A DNA stretch of 52,500 bases from Neocallimastix lanati (nom. inval.) (GCA_016946835.1 JACVTC010000050.1:327501-380000); one strand, 5' to 3'. Positions 26,966 through 39,587 are shown, counted from the stretch's first letter. The notes: generated by a model from the sequence alone, not told the origin. Program-made: numbers and translations.

Positions 26966-28159
26966 AACATATTTATATAAATTATAATAAAAATGGTCCT
27001 TTTTTTTTTTATTTTTATTTTTTTATTTTTATAATAATAACAATATTATTATTGTCTTTGATAAACTGTAATTGTTATTTTTTTTTTTCTTAATAATGTA
27101 TTATTAATTATTATTACAATTTCATTATATAAATCATACGTTATTATTGTTATTATTTATAGAAAAATATATACCAAAAGATGGCGTAGTTTATATAGTC
27201 ATGGAAAATTTATTATTGCCCTTTAAAAATCCAAACGTTATGGATTTAAAATTTGGTACTAGACTCTATGATGAAGGTGTTACTGAAGCGAAGAAAGAAC
27301 GAATGATTTATAATGCTACTTCAACGACTTCTTTTAAAACAGGGTTAAAAATTTGTGGTGTACATGTAAATAATTCTTTAAAGTACATTTATATATATAA
27401 AATGAAATCAATAATGATCAATGAAAAAATAGATTAATTAATGATAATAATAATTAATATTAATCTCAATATTTTCATATTTATATAAATTTATATATAT
27501 TTGGTATATTTTTTCCCCCTCTTTTTATTTAATTCATTTTAATTTTAATAAAACAATATAAATGGAAACAATAATAATAATAATTTAATAATTAATTAAT
27601 ATACTTATATAATTATATATTTTTTAATAAAAAAAAGATTACAGATAAATCGGATAAATCCTTAAAAAAAATTGGTAAAAAATATGGTCGAGCTTTAAAA
27701 GAAGAAAATCTTGCCAATGGTATACTTCGATTCTTATTAAATTATACTGATGAATGTTATAAAAATGTGACTACCCCTGAAACTTATGAAGAAGATTTAG
27801 ATCAAACTGTTTTTGATAAGAAACCATCTAAATATACCTTAGGCTTCATACAAGAAGTATTAAATCAAACCTATAAATTAAAAGAAGCAGTCATGCAAAG
27901 TCCAATAAGAATTTATGGTAGTTCTCTTTGTCTCATTTATGAAACAATCAATGTAGAAGAAGAATTAAAAAAATATGAACGAGCTAATCAAGAAGATAAT
28001 GATGAAAAATATCAATATCCATTTACTTATCATTTAATTGATTTTGCTCATGCAAATTTTGTAGATCCATCATTAGGAGAAGATCCAAGTTTTATAACTG
28101 GAATAAATAGATTAATTTCCATTTTAGAAAATTTTATTTATGAGAATAGTGAACATTGA
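26323..28159 (+). CDS. Inositol polyphosphate kinase (IPK family, IPMK/IP6K-like)
   Basis: Three exons join in frame: 26323-26530, 27163-27365 and 27638-28159, giving 310 residues. Donors are GTATAA and GTAAAT; acceptors ATAG and AAAG. The start ATG is followed by QVAGHGN, the usual IPK N-terminal block. The inositol-binding signature P-x3-D-x-K-x-G is exact at residues 93-101 (PNVMDLKFG), followed by TRLYDEG, then SSLCLIYE (232-239) and LIDFAH (270-275), the metal/ATP site. The C-terminus GEDPSFITGINRLISILENF matches the family end. These kinases phosphorylate inositol phosphates with ATP to give IP4-IP6 or pyrophosphates. The short length favours an IPMK/Ipk2-type enzyme, but the subtype is not resolved. 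Intron 1 carries a 60-T run (26905-26964). Confidence 0.92.
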
Positions 28160-28318
28160 AACTAATAGAAAAAAAAAAAAAAAAAAAAAAAAGACTTTTC
28201 TTTTTATTTTAATTACTTTTTTCTTTATTATTGTTATTGTTATATTATTTTAATAATAATAATAATAATATATAGTGATTAAAAAAAAAAAAATAAAAAA
28301 TTGATGGAAACTAATAAT

Positions 28319-28379
<61 letters not shown>

Positions 28380-28858
28380 GTAATATAAAATAAAAAGTTC
28401 AAATACTCTACTAAATCTTTTATAATAATACTTTTACCTAATAAGAATACTGAATTATCTGAAGAAATATTGATTTCTATATAATTTATTAAAAATAAAG
28501 TAATGATTAAATGAATATATAGTTAATAATAAAATAAATAAATTATAATTTTATATAGAAAATCCTAATGGGATATTGGTTTAATTTATGTAAAAAGAAT
28601 TTTACTACTTTTGTTTTTATTTTATTCAATCTGTACTTTATATTCATATTCCACTATTTATTTTATTTTATTTTATTTTATTCAATCCATACTTTATATT
28701 CATATTCTACCATTTATTTTATTTTATTTTATTCAATCTGTACTTGATATTCATATTCTACCATTTAATTTAATTTATTTTATTTTATATGATTCAATCT
28801 GTACTATATATTTATATTTCTACTATTTTTTTTATTTTATTTTATTTTAATACTTCAT

Positions 28859-28889
<31 letters not shown>

Positions 28890-29012
28890 TATATTAAAAA
28901 CCATAACTAAATTCTCAAAAATAAAAAAGACATCAAGAAAAACCTTGCAATAAACTAATATAAACCATAAAGCCATTCAAGAATTATGAAAAAAAAAAAA
29001 AAAAAAAACTTC
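28160..29012. other. Intergenic, minisatellite and microsatellites
   Basis: The stretch holds poly-A at 28170-28191, (AAT)n at 28319-28378, the minisatellite at 28615-28860, (TTTA)n after it and poly-A at about 28988-29008. I see no gene. Confidence 0.6.
28615..28860. repeat. Minisatellite: second array of the TTCAATCTGTACTT core
   Basis: Four to five units of about 55-60 bp, each with TTCAATCTGTACTT, then TATTCATATTCTACCATTTA, then a (TTTTA)n tail. The unit matches the array at 14340-14700 and the single copies at 20401-20440 and 25893-25926. Confidence 0.85.
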
Positions 29013-29092
29013 ATAAGCGTAAACTAACCAAGGAGTCGTCAACACACTGAAAATGTAGTGAAGACAGGCTAGCAGCGCCGCCAATGCCTCTT
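29013..29092 (+). pseudogene. Damaged copy of the 55-codon-ORF repeat
   Basis: This ~80-bp segment matches the minus strand of 18510-18590 with several indels. Shared words are ATAAGCG, AAACTAAC, CACTGAAAATG and AGACAGGCTAGCAG. A 20-A run sits just upstream. No frame is open across it. Confidence 0.75.
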
Positions 29093-29591
29093 GGATACTT
29101 CTGTAATTATTATTGTATCAATAATTGCTCTATAGTATATATTACATATTTAATTGCACTATGTTTCATTACATTAATCATACATTATTAATTCATTAAT
29201 TTAGTAGATTTGAGAAATACTTAATCTTATAAAGAAAATATTTAATATTTAATTTCCCAATATATAAATAAATTGTGTCATATATTTATTTTATATCCTT
29301 AAAATAAAAGTGAAAAAATTTAGTATTTAATTTCCCAATATATGAATATATTTATGTCATGTATTTATTTTATATCCTTATAATAAATTAAGATTTCTTA
29401 ATATAAATATTATACAAAACTTTCTATATATATTATTTATTTTAAAAATAATAAAGATATTTTAAATTCTTTTTTTTATATATATAAAAAGTTTGTTAAT
29501 ATTTTATATTAAACAATTTATTATAATTTTATTAAATATAGTAATATTTTCTAATTAAGAATTAAAAATAAATAAATAAATAAATAAATAA

Positions 29592-29627
<36 letters not shown>

Positions 29628-30205
29628 AAATAGAATGAATGAATTTTATAATATAATGTAAGCTGATCTAGTTTTTTTCAAGGTATTACTAAAAATCTAT
29701 GGAATCTTAAAAACCTGAATCTCATTATGAGCATTATAAATGAATTTAGTATTTAAATTTTGATATAAATAGCAAAATTTTATTTTATAAAAGACACAAA
29801 ATAAAATATTTGTATACTATAATTAACTTAGATTTATATAAAAGATAAGTTCTTCAATCTAATTCAAAATATTAATAACTATACGTAATTTATTTATTTA
29901 TTTTAATATATTTTAATTGAAAAATTACATCATAATAGTTTGAATTTTAATAGATTTTTTTAACATATAATTATAAAGTAAATAATAATAATAATATTAT
30001 TATTATTTTTTAAATATTTAAATTATACTTTATTCATTATTTTTTTAATTAAATTAAATTAATTTTGATTCCATTAAATTAATATTTTTTTTATCATTCT
30101 TATTACTTTTCTCCCTTTAATATTGACATTAGATGTAAAGTATAATTATAAAAAATAAATTTATAAATTTTAAGTTGAATAAAATTTAATAAAAAAAGAT
30201 AAAAA

Positions 30206-30312
30206 ATGTAATCATATATGAATAACAATATTTAGATTTAGTAAATAAATAAAAATATTAGAATTAATCTATGAACCCTATTTCAATAATTTCTTTTTTC
30301 TTTTCTTTTTTT

Positions 30313-30344
<32 letters not shown>

Positions 30345-30596
30345 GCTTTTTTTTTTTTTTTTTTTTGCTTTTTTTTTTTTTTGCTTATTCTTTTTTTATA
30401 GCTAAAATGAAATTATTAATAGAAGATAAAATGTAATCATATATGAATAACAATATTTAGATTTAGTAAATAAATAAAAATATTAGAATTAATCTATGAA
30501 CCCTATTTCAATAATTTCTTTTTTCTTTTCTTTTTTTTGTTTTTTTTGCTTATTCTTTTTTTATAGCTAAAATGAAATTATTAATAGAAGATAATA
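30206..30596. repeat. Recent ~225-bp tandem duplication
   Basis: The block from ATGTAATCATATATGAATAA to ATGAAATTATTAATAGAAGA occurs at 30206-30430 and again at 30431-30596. Apart from the T-rich tract, which is shorter in copy 2, the copies look identical. Confidence 0.92.
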
Positions 30597-30799
30597 ATGA
30601 GAAGAAATCATCATATTTTGGATTTAGGGAAAAAATAATTAATAATTTTTGGATTAAACAATATGTAATATATTTAATAATATTTTTTTTTTTTTTTTTT
30701 TTTTTTACAACTTTACTTTTGTTGCAGTCTTCATATTTTACCATTTCTCAAAATTTAATAATTAATATTTTTAAATTTCTAACTTTTTATGATAATTAA
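30572..30799 (+). CDS. Possible small ORF, 75 codons (doubtful)
   Basis: The ATG lies in copy 2 of the duplication. The first ~31 codons (MKLLIEDNNEKKSSYFGFRE...) have mixed composition; a 20-T run then encodes Phe. A GTAATA before the T-run and TTGCAG after it could be splice sites removing the poly-T. No family is recognised. In copy 1 the same ATG meets a stop after nine codons. It may be a remnant only. Confidence 0.2.
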   Translation: MKLLIEDNNEKKSSYFGFREKIINNFWIKQYVIYLIIFFFFFFFFTTLLLLQSSYFTISQNLIINIFKFLTFYDN

Positions 30800-30853
30800 A
30801 ATTTATCAATTATATATAGTAGTTTATTTTTTATTTTTATTTATTTATTTATT

Positions 30854-30890
<37 letters not shown>

Positions 30891-31046
30891 CATTTTTTAT
30901 AAACCTTTTGATTATAAATTATATAGTTAATTCATTATTTTTTTTTTAAAAAAAATAATATAACCACCTATAATATCATGTTTGATTTAATTTAAAATAT
31001 TTAAAAACGTTTAAATATTAAAAATTTTAAATTTTTGATTTATGTT

Positions 31047-31105
31047 TAATTGTAAAATATATTATTATATATTAATATATATTATTATAATATATTTTAC
31101 AATTA
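31047..31105. repeat. 18-bp perfect inverted repeat (hairpin)
   Basis: The left arm TAATTGTAAAATATATTA (31047-31064) is perfectly complementary to 31088-31105, with a (TA)-rich spacer that can extend the stem. Confidence 0.85.
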
Positions 31106-31521
31106 ATCATATTCTTTATCTATAAAATTGGTTTCAATATTGTTAATGGATGATAAAACAATGAATAATAAATTTTTAATAATAAATAATAAAGGTATAT
31201 ATATATAAATATAGAAATTTACTTTTAATTATTAAATAAATAATATTATACTTATATATTAAGATTTCTTTAAATGTTAAAATTGATAAACTTTTATTAA
31301 GTATAAAAAAAAAAAAAAAAAAATTAAAAAATAAAAGGTTATATCAATTAATATTAAATGATAGTCAGGAAACTACAAATGATTATACTTATTTTATAAA
31401 GATAAAATAACAAATACAACATCAAATAATAATAATTCGTATTAAAAGAAATAAATTATTTTCATAAATATGTAATGTTAAGCTCATTGAGTAATAACAT
31501 TTTAAATACCAATTTACTGAC

Positions 31522-31580
31522 AAATTCAAGGCATACATTATATATATATATATAATATTTATAATGTATGCCTTGAATTT
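31522..31580. repeat. 21-bp perfect inverted repeat with 17-nt loop
   Basis: Arms 31522-31542 and 31560-31580 pair perfectly. They include AATTCAAGGCATACATTATA, a non-simple sequence, so chance in AT-rich DNA is unlikely. The spacer is (TA)n. It could be a small foldback element, a terminator-like stem or an extruding cruciform. Confidence 0.9.
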
Positions 31581-34477
31581 ATATTTTTTTAGGTTGATTA
31601 TATTATTATATTTTAATATCATTATTTAAAGAGTAGATTAACTTTTGTTTCTTTTAAAATACAAATAATATACTTAAATTATATTGCTATGTTTTAAAGA
31701 TCAAATTTTGAAAATTGAAATATATCTTTTTTTTTTTTTTTAAATAAAGTATATCAAAAAATAAACATATAGATATTATTAAAATATAATAAGACCAAAT
31801 AAAATTTTAATAATATATAAGATATATAAAATATATGAAATATATGAAATATATAATGGAAATTGGTCAAAAATAAGAAAATAAATTTAAATAAAAAATT
31901 ATGAAACTATAAAATCATTTAATTTATGACAGTTTCCAAAAAAATTTCTGAATTATATTAATTTTTTTTGTATTATTTTTTTTATCTTTATTAATGTATT
32001 ATTGATAAATGTTTCTATAGATTTAAAAAATTAAAAAATGTAATTAATATTGTAAATAATGAAAATCATATTTATTTATTTGTTTATTATTTCTTTAAAG
32101 TATTAACTTGCTATTTAATTTATAATTAATTATTTCTTTTATAATTCAGTATAAAAATAAAAAGTTTAGTATTTATAAAATTTTAAATAATTTTAATTAT
32201 TATTAATATTTTTTTTATTTATTTGTTTTATTTCTATTATGATTATTAATATTCATTTCTAATTGAAGTGAAGTTGATTTTAACCAATAAGAAAAAGGCT
32301 TTTAAACATAATTTTATTTTATTTTACTTTATTAATATTATTATTATTATCATTTTTATGATATTTATAATAATATATTATAATAAATATATATATATAT
32401 ATATATTTTTTTTATTTATTTCAAATATACTTAAACGAAAAGATAAAAAAAAAAAAAAAAAAAAGAATTAAATATATATTATTGATGCTAGAATATTATA
32501 ATTTATAATTCATTCTAATTCTTTTATATGCTTTATGTTTTTTTTGTTTTTTTGTTTTGTTTTGTTTTTAAATAAAATAAAATAAAATAAAATAAAATAA
32601 AATAAAATAAAATAAAATAAAATAAAATAAAAAAGAATTAAAATTTATATTCCTTTTTTTCTTATATAATAAAAAAATTAAACATAATAAAATATAAAAT
32701 AAAAAATTAAATTGAAAATCCATAGCATTATTTATTATAATTAACTATTATTATATTATTATATGTGATAGTCTATAAAGTGGTTATATATTTAAGGTTT
32801 CAACATTAAATCTTAATTAAATATATTGGAATTATATCTTATGATATGAATGGGATTTGGATCTTTTAATATTAAAAGTTAAATATTTATCTATTGAATT
32901 TAATTACACTAAGCAATATATTGAAACGATTATTATTAAATATTCTAGCCTACAGTATAGAAAATCAATGATAAAAAATTAATAAATATTATTAAATATT
33001 CAATATAGAATTATGATACATATAAGTTTTTATATACATTTGTATTATAATTTTTAATATAGATTTTAATTATTAAAAATTTTAAATTTAATTCATAAAT
33101 GGAAAAATAAATAAATAATAAAAATAATAAATAAAGAAATAAAAATAATAATAAACAACATAATAGATGAATACATAAATCAATATAAATAAATGTATAT
33201 ATATAAATGTATATATATATATATAGAAAAAAAGATTTTAAAGAATTTAAATAATTTAGAAATAATTAAGCATTATATAATAAACATAATATTTTTCCTT
33301 TTTTTTTTTTTTTTATTTTATTTATTAATATTTTTATATAATAATAAAAATAAAGTCAAAGTTGAAAGTTGACTCTGTTTTATTTATTTATTTTTTTTTT
33401 GAATTAAATTATATTTATTTATTATTTAAATATTTTTTTTTTTATTTTTTAATTTTAATTTTTTTTTTATCTCAGTTTTTAAAATATTTATATTATTTAA
33501 TTACAAAAAAATTGGAAATATTATATCTCATTTGAAATAAGAAATAAATGTAAAAGCAGGGTGCTTATTTATTAATTACAATAACCAAAATAGAAGATAA
33601 AGAACAACACATATTTTAAAATATTTATATATATGAAAACAATATAATAAAAAAGTTTTTGAAGTGTTATAATAAATTATCTTTATAATTTGATAATAAT
33701 AATATTTAAAAGAAAGTACAAATGCATATTTTAGAAGTAAAAAAAGAAATATTAATAATATGAGAAATTCATAAATATAGAATATATAAAATAATTTTTA
33801 AAGAAAAAGTAAAGTATTTAAAAAAAGATTTGTTACATATATGTATATATAACATATTTATTAATATAATATTCATAATATATAATAGGAAATTTAAATT
33901 TATATTTAACTGAAAATATTAAAAATAAATAAAAGAAAAAGAGATAAAACGAGTTTTTTAAGAAAAAAAAAATAAAAAAGAAATAATATAAAAAATAAAT
34001 ACATTTTAAAGGGAATCTAAACGAAGGTAATATTTTTTATTAAAGTCATATATTATTTTTCCTTTTATATTAAATTATAAATATTAAAATAATAAATAGT
34101 AGTAATAATTTTACAAAAATATTATAAAACTTTATAGTTTTTTTCTATATAATTATTGATTATCATCAAGAGTTCATTAAAAACTATATATTGTACATTT
34201 TTTTTTAAATTTTTCAAATTATTTTTATAAAATTTATTTCCTATCTTTAATTTTAAAAAGTATTTTATAGTATGATAATGTAATATTCACTTTAAAATTA
34301 AAAATTTTTTAATATAAAAATTTTTAATATAAATATGTTATACAATATTTACATATTTATTTTTATATTTAAATAAATTAATATATAATACTAATTTTTT
34401 TTTTTTATTAATTAATATTTAATATTTCCTTTTTTTATTTATTTATTTCATCCATAATTACAATAATTAACACAATA

Positions 34478-34543
<66 letters not shown>

Positions 34544-34605
34544 TAAATAATAATAAATAATAAATAATAATAAATAATAATAATAAATAATAATAATAAT
34601 AATAA

Positions 34606-34650
<45 letters not shown>

Positions 34651-34735
34651 TAAATAATAATAAATAATAAATAATAATAAATAATAATAATAAATAATAA
34701 TAATAATAATAAATAATAATAATAATAATAATATT
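34478..34735. repeat. (AAT)n / (AAATAAT) composite microsatellite
   Basis: About 250 bp of AAT units are irregularly mixed with AAAT. It gives a Tyr/Leu-only ORF on the other strand that is not a gene. Confidence 0.9.
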
Positions 34736-35430
34736 TAATTATAAACAATTAATAATATAATAATAATATAAATAATAATTATAATATTTTTTAATATTAA
34801 AATAATCATTGTAAATATTAATAAATTTAAATTTAAATTTGAAATATGAAAAAATCTGTTAATTTTGGATTCATTGTTTATATATAAGTTTGGTATTCAA
34901 TAATCTTTTCAATACTAGCTTTTTATTATTTTTATAAAAGAAATAATATAAATTTATAAAAATACAGTAAATAATGTATATAATGTAAATTAATGGATTA
35001 ATAATAAAGTTACTTTAAGAAATTAATTAAAAATACCATTATATTATACCTCATAAAGTATTAAAATATAATATTTAATGAATTAAATATTTTATTGATA
35101 TAATTAAATTAATAATAAAATTTATTAACTAATATTATAATATATCAAATAAATACACAAACCATATATATTAATTTAATAATTTCATTAAAAAGTAAAA
35201 TATTTTACATAACATATAATATTTTATATAATAATTAGAAAATTTTAGAAATATAAAATCAATTTTAATTTTAAGTCAATAAATAAAAAAAAATAGTTAT
35301 TTTAAGATATCTTAAAATCCCGAAGATTGAAAAATAGTAATATAAAACATTTACAAAATATAAATAAATATAACAAACTTAATATTTTATTTTTTTTAAA
35401 AAAAAATATTTTTCAAAATATCCATTTAAA

Positions 35431-37587
35431 ATGCTAATAAAATCAGTCAATTTTCGTTTTATTCGCACAAGATTTACCACTAGAATTATATTTGTAGTTG
35501 TATTTATATTAATATTTCAAACAATTTTTTTATTAAAAATAGAATCACCTAAAAAAGTTGATATAAATACAAGTGAAAATAATAGTAAAGAGGCCAATAA
35601 TATTGACCTTTCATATGCTGATGTTGATATAGATGATATTGAAAATCAAGCTGTAGAGGATTTAAATAATGGTCAAGTTCCTGGTGATGATAATTTTGAT
35701 TTTGATAAAGATCAATTCAAAGAACAGTTAGTAGGTGATTCTTCATCGTCTAAGGAAGGGGATGAAAAGCAAGAAAATAATAAAGAAGTAGAAGAGGAAC
35801 CTCAGCAAAAAGACTCTACAATAAATAATGAAGATAATGAAGATATACCACAAGAACAAATTATAGATGAAGATATTAATGAGAAAAATAATGAAAGTAA
35901 AAATGATGATGATATGAAAATGGAAGATATCTATAATGGAATAAAAGGAAGTAATTATGATAATGAAATAAATGAAGATAATGAAATAAATAATGGTAAT
36001 GAAATAAATGAAAGTAATGAAATAAATGAAGAAGATAATAAGATAAATGAAGATAATGAAATAAATGAAGATAATGAAATAAATGAGAATAATAAGAAAA
36101 ATGAAGATAATGAAATGAATGAAGATAATGAAATAAATAAAGATAATGAAATAAATGAAGAAGATAATAAAATAAATGAAGATAATGAAATACATGAGGG
36201 TAATGAATTAAATAATAATAATGAAATAGATGAGAATAGTGAAATAAATAAGAATGGTGAAGTAAATATGAATAATGAAATAAATGAGGATAATGAAATA
36301 AAAGAAAATGAGATTAATGATGAAATTAAGGAAGATGAAATCAATGAAAAAAATGAAGTTAATGAAGGTAAAATAGATAATAGTATAAAAGAAGAAGAAA
36401 CCAAAGAAAATAAACCTAATAATATAAGTCAAGTTGAAGCTAAAAAAATATTTAATCAATCTAATGGGAATAATGAATCTAATAAGCCAAAAGGCTGGAA
36501 ATTAGATGAAAAATGGGAATGGTGTAGAAACATTTCTATTGTATATACTTGGGTAAATGGTTCAGATCCTAATCATCAAGAAATTAAATCCAATTATAAT
36601 GGTGGTATTAAGAAGGTCGATCAAAGAGATCGGTCTATGGATGAACTTCGTTACTCCTTACGTTCTTTAGAAAAGAATCTTCCATGGCATGAAGGACTGA
36701 TTTATATTGTTTCACCTAATCAAATTCCAAGTTGGTTAAATACAGAACATCCACGTATTAAAATTATTGATCAAGCTACTTTACTTCCCCCTGAATATAA
36801 TCCAACTTTCAATTCCTTTAGTATTGAATTTTATTTAGATAAAATTCCTGGCCTAACGGAACGTTTTATTCAACTTAATGATGATTATTTTTTTAAACGT
36901 TATATTCATCCATCTTTCTTCTTTAATCAAAAGAAATTTCCAAACTTTTACTATGGTCGTACACATGTTCATAAAGGTTTTAAAGAAGCTTATCAAATTT
37001 CTAATTTGAAAGAAAAGACAACATGGCATAAAAAGTATTGGGGTTCTATCTTCCATACTAATGGTGTTATTAAAGAGAAGTATGGAGAAGAGGCTCACAT
37101 TGTTATGTTACAACATGCTCCGTACGTGTGGTATCGTGATATTTTTGAACCAATGAGACAATATTATGGTAAATATATTAGTCAAACTCTTTCTCATAAA
37201 TTTCGACATCCATTAGATTTAATTCCAACTTATGCTCATCAACAATATATTATTAATGTTGCTTCAAATCCTGGATATAAATTATCAGATCAACCTCATC
37301 AATATCCATCACTTGATTTTGGATTTTATCCTCATAAGAATGCAGAAAAATGGATAACGGAATATGGTTATCGTCCACTTTCACGAAATGCTGTTAAGAA
37401 TTATATTCGTTTTGGTACCGTTTTAGATGATAAACAAAAAAGTATGAAACTCTTTAATATAATCAAGAATGGTCCATATTTAATGTTTAATCTAAATGAT
37501 GATTATACCACAGAAGAACCAGCTGAATGGTTATTAGAATTTATGAATGAATTGTTCCCTAACGCTAGTTTATTCGAAAAAAATTAA
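35431..37587 (+). CDS. Stealth-family sugar-phosphate transferase, type II membrane protein
   Basis: An intronless 718-residue ORF with ATG at 35431. After a short basic tail, one hydrophobic helix (about 19-36, IIFVVVFILIFQTIFLL) is a signal anchor placing the rest in the Golgi lumen. Residues ~40-340 are acidic and low complexity, with dozens of NEINEDN-type units at about 170-300, a disordered stalk. The catalytic part begins VYTWVNGSDP (371-380), Stealth CR1. Then come DELRYSLRSLEKNLPW, IVSPNQIPSWL and FIQLNDDYFF (Asp484-Asp485), the CR2 block, and HxPY/HKFRHP and YAHQQY blocks like CR3/CR4. Stealth proteins transfer hexose-1-phosphate from UDP-sugars, like GlcNAc-1-phosphotransferase and capsule phosphotransferases. 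A role in cell-surface glycan phosphorylation is inferred; donor and acceptor are unknown. Confidence 0.93.
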   Translation: MLIKSVNFRFIRTRFTTRIIFVVVFILIFQTIFLLKIESPKKVDINTSENNSKEANNIDLSYADVDIDDIENQAVEDLNNGQVPGDDNFDFDKDQFKEQLVGDSSSSKEGDEKQENNKEVEEEPQQKDSTINNEDNEDIPQEQIIDEDINEKNNESKNDDDMKMEDIYNGIKGSNYDNEINEDNEINNGNEINESNEINEEDNKINEDNEINEDNEINENNKKNEDNEMNEDNEINKDNEINEEDNKINEDNEIHEGNELNNNNEIDENSEINKNGEVNMNNEINEDNEIKENEINDEIKEDEINEKNEVNEGKIDNSIKEEETKENKPNNISQVEAKKIFNQSNGNNESNKPKGWKLDEKWEWCRNISIVYTWVNGSDPNHQEIKSNYNGGIKKVDQRDRSMDELRYSLRSLEKNLPWHEGLIYIVSPNQIPSWLNTEHPRIKIIDQATLLPPEYNPTFNSFSIEFYLDKIPGLTERFIQLNDDYFFKRYIHPSFFFNQKKFPNFYYGRTHVHKGFKEAYQISNLKEKTTWHKKYWGSIFHTNGVIKEKYGEEAHIVMLQHAPYVWYRDIFEPMRQYYGKYISQTLSHKFRHPLDLIPTYAHQQYIINVASNPGYKLSDQPHQYPSLDFGFYPHKNAEKWITEYGYRPLSRNAVKNYIRFGTVLDDKQKSMKLFNIIKNGPYLMFNLNDDYTTEEPAEWLLEFMNELFPNASLFEKN

Positions 37588-38609
37588 AAAATTTTATGAT
37601 AAAATAGAATAGAATAAACAAAACAAAACAAAAACAAAACAAAACAAAACAAACAAAACAAAACAAACGAAACAAAACAAAAAAAAAAAACAAAAAAAAA
37701 AAAAAAAACAAAAAAAAACACAAAAAAAACAAAAAAAAAAAAATAGAATTAAATTAAATTAAATTAAATAGAATAATAAAATAATTAATAATAGTAATAA
37801 TAAGTAAAATAGGTATAATAGGTATAATAAAAAATATTTAATAATTATTATAGAATTAATTGCATATTTAAAATAACTAATTTATTAATTAAATAATTAT
37901 TATACCAAAACCAAATTTTATTTAATTATAATATAAATATATAGTTATATTTTAAATATTTAATTAAAGATAAAATAAAAAAAAAAAAAATACAGTATTT
38001 AAAAATAATAATAATAAAAAATAATAAATAAAAGAATAAAAATAAGTAACGTTCATAAAATTATATTTCATATAATATTTGTCGTGGTTTATATATATTT
38101 AATTGTCAACTTAACAATTAATAAATTATTTAAAAGTAATAATTTTTTTTTTTTTTTTGGATTTATGTAGTACCTTATAAATGTTATGTTGATTGTGATT
38201 AATGATTATTATTATTATTATTTTTTTTTTTTTTTTTTGTTTTGTTTTCTATTTGAATTATCATTAGCATAGAAATCGAAATGATAAAGTAATGAATAAA
38301 TTTTGATACAGATTCAAATTATCATTATCCCTCATTAGGTAATCATCGATAAATGAGAAAGTGTTAAAAGGTCCTTTTCGTATATATATATTTTTAAAAT
38401 CAGTCAATATTTTCATTGTTTGTTTGATGAATGCTTGAACTAGATTTAGTATCAAAAGGCATTCAAATTCAGTATTAACAATCATAGTTTATATATATAT
38501 ATATATATTTAATAATAATAATAGTAAAATATCAACATATGCATCAAACTATGCAAATTATATCAATATATATATATCTGCCAAAATCATATACATATTA
38601 ATATATTAG
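37588..38609. other. Intergenic with (AAAAC)n
   Basis: An AAAAC/AAAC/A-rich tract runs at 37616-37743, directly after the Stealth stop, and probably lies in its 3' UTR. The rest is AT-rich apart from the doubtful ORF at 38264-38485. Confidence 0.6.
38264..38485 (-). CDS. Hypothetical 73-codon fragment
   Basis: The minus-strand ORF from ATG at 38485 has mixed composition (MIVNTEFECLLILNLVQAFI ... FIDDYLMRDNDN) unlike the neighbouring homopolymers, so it may be a gene remnant. I recognise no domain and no flanking exons. Confidence 0.25.
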   Translation of the reverse strand: MIVNTEFECLLILNLVQAFIKQTMKILTDFKNIYIRKGPFNTFSFIDDYLMRDNDNLNLYQNLFITLSFRFLC

Positions 38610-38618
38610 TTTTATAGC

Positions 38619-39004
38619 GAGTGTGTGGCATTTCACAAAAGTTCATTTCGCAAAAGTTTCATTTCGGAAAAGTTTCATTTCGCAAAAATTTAATAAATAG
38701 ATAAATAAATAATAAAATAAATAAATAAATAAATAATAAAAAAATAAAAAAAAAAAAAAATTATAAAATATAAAATAAAAAATAAAAAATAAAAAAATAT
38801 AAAATATAAAATAAAAAATGAAAAAAATATAAAATATAAAATATAAAATATAAAATAAAAAATAAAAAATATAAAAAATATAAAATATAAAATATAAAAT
38901 ATAAAATATAAAATATAAAATATAAAATAAAAAAAAAAAATAGATACTATTTAAAATCATCCTAACTTTGTGCTACTTTTAACTCCCTTTTTTATGATAT
39001 CTCA

Positions 39005-39044
<40 letters not shown>

Positions 39045-39587
39045 AATTATTTATAAATATTTCTTTTATTAAAAAAATTTATTAGTAATTTAAGATTTTT
39101 TTTAAATACTGCTCAAGGACTTAAAAGGTGTAAAATGATCAATTAATTATTTATATATTATTTTTTAATCTTTATAATAATTATTTTTTAATTATTTTTA
39201 ATTTTAATAGTTATATTTTAAATTATTATCCTTTACATTTTTTAATTATTAATACTTATTTTTATATATATATATAATTATTATAGAACATTTTAAATGT
39301 ATGATAAATATTAATTATTATATAATGTATATTTATTATATAAATATTTTTCTTTTTTTTTTTTTAAATTTAATTTTTAATTTATTTATTTATTATAGTT
39401 TTATTTATTTATTTTTATTTATTTAGTCATTTATTTAAATTATATATATTATTTATTTGTTTTATTATTAATTTATTTATTTATTAACTTTAAAATTTTT
39501 TTTTGCGAAATGCAAAATGAAACTTTTTATGTAAATTTTCCGAAATGAAACTTTCCGAAATGAAATTTTTCGAAATGCACCTCCCCC
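38619..39587. mobile_element. 969-bp MULE-type MITE, second copy of the GCATTTCG family
   Basis: The ends are GAGTGTGTGGCATTTC at the left and the complement of GGGGGAGGTGCATTTCG at the right. Each is followed inward by three or more TTTCATTTCGGAAA-type words. Flanks are TTTTATAGC (38610-38618) and TTTTAATAGC (39588-39597), a 9-bp-type duplication with one indel. The interior is (ATAAA)n, poly-T and AT-rich DNA without an ORF. It shares terminal design and the GCATTTC word with the element at 4725-5298 but has diverged. Confidence 0.82.

Larger units (their letters stand above)
29110..35430. other. 6.3-kb AT-rich desert
   Basis: The stretch is dominated by homopolymers and (TA)n. It includes (AAAT)n at 29570-29630, poly-T near 30305-30370 and 30850-30890, (AAAAT)n at 32570-32630 and an (AAT)/(AAAT) array at 34478-34735. 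Separate entries cover a tandem duplication, a possible short ORF and two hairpins. No other coding signal is visible. Confidence 0.6.

Noticed and set aside
34467-34748. Tyr/Leu-only ORF
   Set aside because: Translation of an AAT/AAAT microsatellite.
35743-36459. Overlapping minus-strand ORFs in the Stealth gene
   Set aside because: Mirror frames of the N/E/I-rich repeat; they have no independent coding signature.
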